From Prescottella equi (GTDB taxonomy: Bacteria; Actinomycetota; Actinomycetes; Mycobacteriales; Mycobacteriaceae), in contig NZ_LWTX01000010.1 in NCBI RefSeq assembly GCF_002094305.1, positions 1-64,000 of the forward strand: a DNA stretch of 64,000 nucleotides, in the 5' to 3' direction. The notes under the pieces were generated by a model. The model had not been told where the DNA came from, searched no databases, and was given only the letters and a program-made list of their open reading frames with translations. The translations under genes and the position numbers were made by a program. Below are positions 60,004 to 64,000 of this stretch, piece after piece (position 1 is the stretch's first letter; every line of letters starts with the position of its first letter).

Positions 60004-61110
60004 CTATGCGGCGGGCCCCGGCGTCGGCGCGGGTGCCGGCGGTGGGCAGAAGACGAGGCAGGGCAGCTGCGGCAGACCCGGAACGGTCGGCAGTGGCATG
60101 GGGGCGGGGACGGTCGCCCCCGGCTGCTCGGCGGGTGGTGCGGCCGGGGTCGTCGTGGGCTCGGTCGGCGACGGAGCCGGCGTCGGCGCGGCCTCGGCCA
60201 CCGCCTCCGTGTCGGGGGAACGCTCGGGTGGTGCCGGGGCGACCGGAACGGCGGGGGCCGGCGTGCCACCGGTCCGGTAGGCGGCCGACCACGACAGCAC
60301 GTTCGCCATGTACGCCGACGAGTTGTTGTAGCGGAGCACCGCGCGCGTCAGCTGGGACGGGTCGTTCAGATTCAATCCGCCCGCACACAGGTACCGCGCG
60401 GCCGACAGCGTCGCGTCGAAGACGTTGTTCGGGTCGGCGACGCCGTCGCCGTTGCCGTCGGACGCGTAGCGCACCCAGGTACTCGGGATGAACTGCATCG
60501 GGCCCACCGCCCGATCGTGCACCGGGTCGCCGTCGAGTGCGCCGCGGTCGGTGTCGGTAATGATCTCGTTGCCGGCCAGGTGGCCGTTGAGGGTGGGACC
60601 GAGGATCGGCGTCACCGTGGTGCCCGCGGCGTCGGTCTGGCCGCCGCCGGCATGTCCGGATTCGATCTTGCCGATTCCTGCCAGGAGGTTCCACTGCAGG
60701 CCGCATCCGGGTTGCGTGCCCGCCATCGCCAGCTCTGCCGAGCGGTACGCGTTGAGGACGATCTCGGGAATGCCGAGCGGCCCGACGACCACGGGGACCG
60801 GCACCGACCGCGGCGCGGCTCCCGCGAGCAGCGCGGTCGGGTCCGGGAGCGTGGGGGCCGGCGCCGGTTTGGCGGTGCGCAGCTGCCGTTCGGGCCGGGG
60901 CGCGGCGGGAACGAGTCCGACGGTGGGGACCATCGCGGCCTGCGCCGCCGGCGCCTCGGTCGTGGTCGAAGACGAAGACACAGCCGCGGCCGCGGCCGGC
61001 GACGCCGGTTCCGGAGACGAGGTGTCGAAAACGCCTCCGATCGATGCCGCTGCGGTCACGACTCCGGCGAGGACGAGGGACGACGTACCGAGAATTCCAC
61101 GCACACGCAC
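60004..61110 (-). CDS. Secreted lytic transglycosylase (Rv1230c-like)
   Basis: A 368-residue exported protein. A signal-like hydrophobic segment (GTSSLVLAGVVTAAASIGGVF) starts it. The SLT/MltB-type domain lies near residues 110-260: IPEIVLNAYRSAE, LLAGIGKIESGHAGGG with the catalytic Glu, GPMQFIPSTWVRYA and LRYNNSSAYMANVLSW. The last 100 residues are Pro/Ala-rich and probably cross the wall. It cleaves peptidoglycan strands. A CRP-like site lies about 80 bases upstream. Confidence 0.88.
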   Translation of the reverse strand: MRVRGILGTSSLVLAGVVTAAASIGGVFDTSSPEPASPAAAAAVSSSSTTTEAPAAQAAMVPTVGLVPAAPRPERQLRTAKPAPAPTLPDPTALLAGAAPRSVPVPVVVGPLGIPEIVLNAYRSAELAMAGTQPGCGLQWNLLAGIGKIESGHAGGGQTDAAGTTVTPILGPTLNGHLAGNEIITDTDRGALDGDPVHDRAVGPMQFIPSTWVRYASDGNGDGVADPNNVFDATLSAARYLCAGGLNLNDPSQLTRAVLRYNNSSAYMANVLSWSAAYRTGGTPAPAVPVAPAPPERSPDTEAVAEAAPTPAPSPTEPTTTPAAPPAEQPGATVPAPMPLPTVPGLPQLPCLVFCPPPAPAPTPGPAA

Positions 61111-61191
61111 TCTTCAGACCCCTCCTTGCGGCAAACCCGCATCCACTCGTGTTGCACGACCGAGCGTCGCCGTCCGCTACATCTCGATCGA

Positions 61192-61207
61192 TGTGACACA
61201 CGTTACA
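61192..61207. promoter_or_regulatory. CRP-like site upstream of lytic transglycosylase
   Basis: TGTGACACACGTTACA has one mismatch to TGTGA-N6-TCACA. It is 82 bases before the transglycosylase start and 78 bases beyond the DUF1003 stop. Confidence 0.45.
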
Positions 61208-61284
61208 TATTGGTGACGGGTCGTGTCGGAGAACGGGCCGAGCGTTCGCCACGGCTTGCCGACGGAGGTCGGGGCACCGGTCCG

Positions 61285-61824
61285 CTACTTGCGGGTGCGC
61301 GGCTTGGGAGTGGTCGGCCTGGGCTCGTCCTCATCGCGTCCGGATTCCCGCTCGGCGAGGTCGGTCAGCATCTGGCGGATGTCGTCGAGCTCGCGGCGCA
61401 GGTAGTCGCGGGTCGCGACCTCGCCGACCGCGAGCCGCAGGGCCGCGAGCTCGCGGGCCAGGAACTCGGTGTCGGCCTTCGTCTGGGCGGCGCGTGCCCG
61501 ATCCTCCTCGAGTGACACCCGGTCGCGGTTCTCCTGCCGGTTCTGGGCCAGCAGGATCAACGGTGCGGCGTACGCGGCCTGCGTCGAGAACGCCAGGTTG
61601 AGGAGGATGAACGGGTACGGATCCCACTGCAACCGGACCGCGAACACGTTGAGGGCCACCCACACGATCACGATCACCGTCTGGATCAGCAGGTAGCGGC
61701 CCGTGCCGAGGAAGCGGGCGATGTTCTCGCTCACCCGCCCCACGGCCTCGACGTCGATGTGGAATCGCAGACCCCGGGTACCGCGAGGGGTCTCGAGCCG
61801 CTGACGTCCACTCAGCTCACTCAT
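61285..61824 (-). CDS. DUF1003 membrane protein
   Basis: A 179-residue protein with two transmembrane helices (about residues 43-64 and 70-90) and a cytoplasmic C-terminal helix. The DUF1003 core is visible as DPYPFILLNLAFSTQAAYAAPLILLAQNRQENRDR. The tail is charged and disordered (PRPTTPKPRTRK). Function is unknown. Its start overlaps the end of the MgtE-N/CBS gene by 8 bases, a fixed pairing in this lineage. Confidence 0.9.
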   Translation of the reverse strand: MSELSGRQRLETPRGTRGLRFHIDVEAVGRVSENIARFLGTGRYLLIQTVIVIVWVALNVFAVRLQWDPYPFILLNLAFSTQAAYAAPLILLAQNRQENRDRVSLEEDRARAAQTKADTEFLARELAALRLAVGEVATRDYLRRELDDIRQMLTDLAERESGRDEDEPRPTTPKPRTRK

Positions 61825-63091
61825 GGTTGTGGTCCTCCTCGCGCCAGTCGGTGGGCAGGAGGTGGTCGAGGACGTCGTCGACGGTCACCGCGCCGAGCAG
61901 GTGGTGCTCGTCGTCGACGACGGGTGCGCACACGAGGTTGTAGGTCGCGAAGAACCGGGTGACGGTCGCGAGCGAGTCCTCCGGATCGAGGCGGGGCAGG
62001 TCGTCGTCCAGGACGCCCCCCACCAGGTTGGCGGGCGGTTCTCGGAGCAACCGTTGCAGGTGGACACAGCCCAGATAGCGACCGGTGGGCGTCGCGGTGG
62101 GCGGGCGCACCACGAACACCATGCTCGCGAGGGCCGGGGTGAGATCGGCGTTGCGGGCACGGGCGAGGGCCTCGGCGACCGTCGTCGACGGCGTCAGCAC
62201 CACCGGCTCGGGAGTCATCAGACCGCCGGCCGTGTCGGGGGAGTGTTCGAGTAGCCGCCGGACCGGCTCGGAGTCCTCGGGATCCATCAACTGCAGCAAC
62301 GACTCGGCGTCGGTCTCGGGCAACTCACCGAGCAGATCGGCGGCGTCGTCGGGGTCCATCGCCTCGAGCACGTCGGCCGCGCGTTCCACCTCGAGGTGCA
62401 GCAGCAGGTCGGTCTGGTCGTCCGCCGGCAATTCCTGGACGACGTCCGCCAGTCGTTCGTCGTCGAGCGCGAGAGCCACCTCGTGCCGTCGCTTCTCGGG
62501 CAGTTCCCGCATCGCGTGCGCGACGTCGGCGGCGCGCATGCCCTCGAACTGCATCAGCAACTGGGAGACGCCCTGCCCCGGCATCGACAGCGCGGTGGGG
62601 GTCAATCCGTGAACGTGCTGCCAGTCGACGACGTGGATCGCCGAGCGCCGGCCGAGCCGGCCCCGCTGGGCACGCACCGCCACCCGGGACACCACCCAGT
62701 CGCGGGTGCGGGTGAGTTCGATGCCGAGGTCGACGATGACGGCCTCGGTGCCGATGGCCTCGGTGACCTCCGGATCGTCGATGCGGACCCGCGAATCGAG
62801 TACCTGGGCGAGCGCGAGGATCTCGGTGGGACGCTGGTCGAACCGGCGCAGACTGACGTTGCCGGTCTTGAGGGTCACCGACGCCGGCTCGATCGCGGTG
62901 ACGCGGAGCATGGGAACGAAAATGCGCTTGCGCGTGAACATCTCGATGACGAGACCCAGCACTCGCGGCGGTTGTCTGCCTATTCGGATGGTGAGCACGA
63001 CGTCGCGCACACGACCGATCGACTCGCCGTCGGGTCCGAGAACCACCAGGCCGGCGAGCCTGGCTGCGAATACCTTGTTCACAGCTGCCAT
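61817..63091 (-). CDS. MgtE N-domain/CBS protein without a pore (Rv1232c-like)
   Basis: A 424-residue cytoplasmic protein. It has a PRC-barrel-like N-terminal region (LAGLVVLGPDGESIGRVRDVV), a second such strand set near residues 115-155, an MgtE_N superhelix (residues 170-280, with RAADVLEAMDPDDAADLLGELPE), and a CBS pair (MTPEPVVLTPSTTVAEAL and LPRLDPEDSLATV). MgtE channels carry this N+CBS sensor plus five helices; here no helices follow, so it may sense magnesium or nucleotide and act on a partner such as the coupled DUF1003 protein. ATG 63091 is leaderless-type. Confidence 0.9.
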   Translation of the reverse strand: MAAVNKVFAARLAGLVVLGPDGESIGRVRDVVLTIRIGRQPPRVLGLVIEMFTRKRIFVPMLRVTAIEPASVTLKTGNVSLRRFDQRPTEILALAQVLDSRVRIDDPEVTEAIGTEAVIVDLGIELTRTRDWVVSRVAVRAQRGRLGRRSAIHVVDWQHVHGLTPTALSMPGQGVSQLLMQFEGMRAADVAHAMRELPEKRRHEVALALDDERLADVVQELPADDQTDLLLHLEVERAADVLEAMDPDDAADLLGELPETDAESLLQLMDPEDSEPVRRLLEHSPDTAGGLMTPEPVVLTPSTTVAEALARARNADLTPALASMVFVVRPPTATPTGRYLGCVHLQRLLREPPANLVGGVLDDDLPRLDPEDSLATVTRFFATYNLVCAPVVDDEHHLLGAVTVDDVLDHLLPTDWREEDHNHE

Positions 63092-63104
63092 GATGAAAAG
63101 GCTA
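63092..63104 (-). promoter_or_regulatory. Leaderless-type promoter -10 of the MgtE-N/CBS gene
   Basis: On the minus strand TAGCCT (63104-63099) ends 7 bases before ATG 63091. Confidence 0.6.
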
Positions 63105-63146
63105 AATCCTCATTGGGATATCCACTGAATTCGGAGGCCGCCGGTC

Positions 63147-64000
63147 ATGACTTCTCGCTTCAGGCCGCGTCGGTCGGTTCTCGCTGTTCCGGGATCCAGC
63201 CGCAAGATGATCGACAAGGCGAAGGGTCTTCCGGCGGACGCGATCTTCCTCGACCTCGAGGACGCGGTGGCGCCGATCGCCAAGGCCGAGGCGCGGGCCC
63301 GGATCGTGGACGCCCTGGGCGAGGACGGGTGGGGCGACCAGCTCAAGGTGGTGCGGGTCAACGACTGGACCACCGAGTGGACGCACGCCGACATCGCAAC
63401 CGTCGTGGGCGGGGCTGGTGCCTATCTCGACGCCGTGCTGCTGCCGAAGGTGCCGGACGCGAGTCACGTTCAGGCACTGGATCTCCTGCTCACCCAGATC
63501 GAGAAGGCCAACGGCCTCGAGGTCGGCCGGATCGGGATCGAGCCGCAGATCGAGAACGCGATCGGGCTCACGAACATCAACGCGATCGCGGCGGCGAGCC
63601 CGCGCGTGCAGACCCTCGTCTTCGGCCCGGCGGACTTCATGGCCAGCATCAACATGCGCACCCTGGTCGTCGGCGAACAGCCCGACGGCTACGACCGCGG
63701 CGACGCCTACCACCACATCCTGATGAGCATCCTGATGGCGGCCCGGGCGCACGATCTGCAGGCGATCGACGGCCCGTACCTCGCCATCCGAGACGTCGAG
63801 GCGTTCCGGCGGTCGGCGCAGCGCACCGCTGCGCTCGGGTTCGACGGCAAGTGGGTGCTGCACCCCTCCCAGATCGATGCGGCCAACGAGGTGTTCAGCC
63901 CGCGTCAGGAGGACTTCGACCAGGCCGAGTTGATCCTCGACGCGTACGAGTTCCACACCTCCGCCGCCGGTGGCGCCCGCGGGGCGGTGATGCTCGGCGA
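63147..64000 (+). CDS. HpcH/HpaI (CitE-like) CoA ester lyase, 3' partial
   Basis: The frame runs off the right edge after 284 codons. It encodes a lyase of the CitE/malyl-CoA lyase family: RRSVLAVPGSSRKMIDKA, then FLDLEDAVAP with the metal Glu and Asp, and GKWVLHPSQIDAANEVFSP near the C-terminus. It probably cleaves malyl-CoA or a related hydroxyacyl-CoA to acetyl-CoA or propionyl-CoA plus glyoxylate. ATG 63147 has ggaggccgcc upstream. It is divergent from the MgtE-N/CBS gene. Confidence 0.9.
   Translation, partial: MTSRFRPRRSVLAVPGSSRKMIDKAKGLPADAIFLDLEDAVAPIAKAEARARIVDALGEDGWGDQLKVVRVNDWTTEWTHADIATVVGGAGAYLDAVLLPKVPDASHVQALDLLLTQIEKANGLEVGRIGIEPQIENAIGLTNINAIAAASPRVQTLVFGPADFMASINMRTLVVGEQPDGYDRGDAYHHILMSILMAARAHDLQAIDGPYLAIRDVEAFRRSAQRTAALGFDGKWVLHPSQIDAANEVFSPRQEDFDQAELILDAYEFHTSAAGGARGAVMLG

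Noticed and set aside
1-64000. tRNA, rRNA, prophage, insertion sequences and biosynthetic gene clusters
   Set aside because: No transposase, integrase, phage structural gene, large synthase or recognisable structural RNA was found on either strand.

Overview
The window is chromosomal DNA of a high-GC mycolic-acid actinobacterium, most likely Rhodococcus/Prescottella or a close relative. Evidence is the very high GC content, frequent GTG and TTG starts, and lineage-typical genes: mshB (mycothiol), fbiC (cofactor F420), a pimE-like mannosyltransferase and lpqW (PIM/LAM), gpgS (methylglucose lipopolysaccharide) and glgM/glgC. From about 13 kb on, gene content and order resemble the Mycobacterium tuberculosis Rv1157c-Rv1232c segment as I remember it, with insertions and losses. 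I see no prophage, insertion sequence, CRISPR array, tRNA or rRNA.

Layout. 0-13 kb is the more variable part: a Gly-Ser repeat surface-protein candidate (5' end outside the window) with a class F sortase, an amidohydrolase, a DUF3533-type membrane protein divergent from a TetR regulator with three identical-type operators between them, an FAD oxidoreductase, an orphan Mrr-type restriction enzyme, a Tat-exported DUF1906 protein, and an EmrB/QacA-type exporter divergent from a MarR regulator with a 17-bp palindrome. 13-28 kb is an envelope, translation and cofactor block: exported protein, pimE-like, pterin dehydratase, mutT2, typA, lpqW, mshB, two PH-domain membrane proteins, fbiC, and an MBL-fold hydrolase. 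28-38 kb is central and amino-acid metabolism: a thiamine-diphosphate enzyme with an in-frame stop at codon 17, fdxC-dapC, a three-unit 41-bp repeat ahead of the proline-degradation pair rocA-putA, an acyl-CoA synthetase, a hydroxyacyl-CoA dehydrogenase and a zinc-free MDR reductase.

38-46 kb holds a TetR-TauD operon, a DUF4304 protein, an enoyl-CoA hydratase, an amino-acid permease, divergent dapD/dapE and two overlapping LOG-family genes. 46-55 kb runs fadD6, folP2, gpgS, a DivIVA-type protein, tagA, a DUF3117 protein, an rRNA-methyltransferase-like gene, then glgM and glgC. 55-64 kb carries the envelope-stress unit sigE-rseA-htrA-tatB, then mrp, a lytic transglycosylase, DUF1003 and an MgtE-N/CBS protein on the minus strand, and a CitE-like lyase that runs off the right edge.

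Genes that work together: dapC, dapD and dapE supply diaminopimelate; rocA and putA degrade proline to glutamate; the pimE-like enzyme and lpqW act in PIM/LAM synthesis; gpgS, glgM and glgC make glucose-based polysaccharides; sigE, its anti-sigma factor and HtrA form a surface-stress circuit. Many genes have a TANNNT -10 element 6-7 bases before the start codon, so leaderless transcripts are expected. Points most worth a second look are the repeat protein/sortase pair and its 19-bp hairpin, the triple operators, the 41-bp repeat array, the nonsense codon in the ThDP enzyme, and two very short genes with strong ribosome sites.
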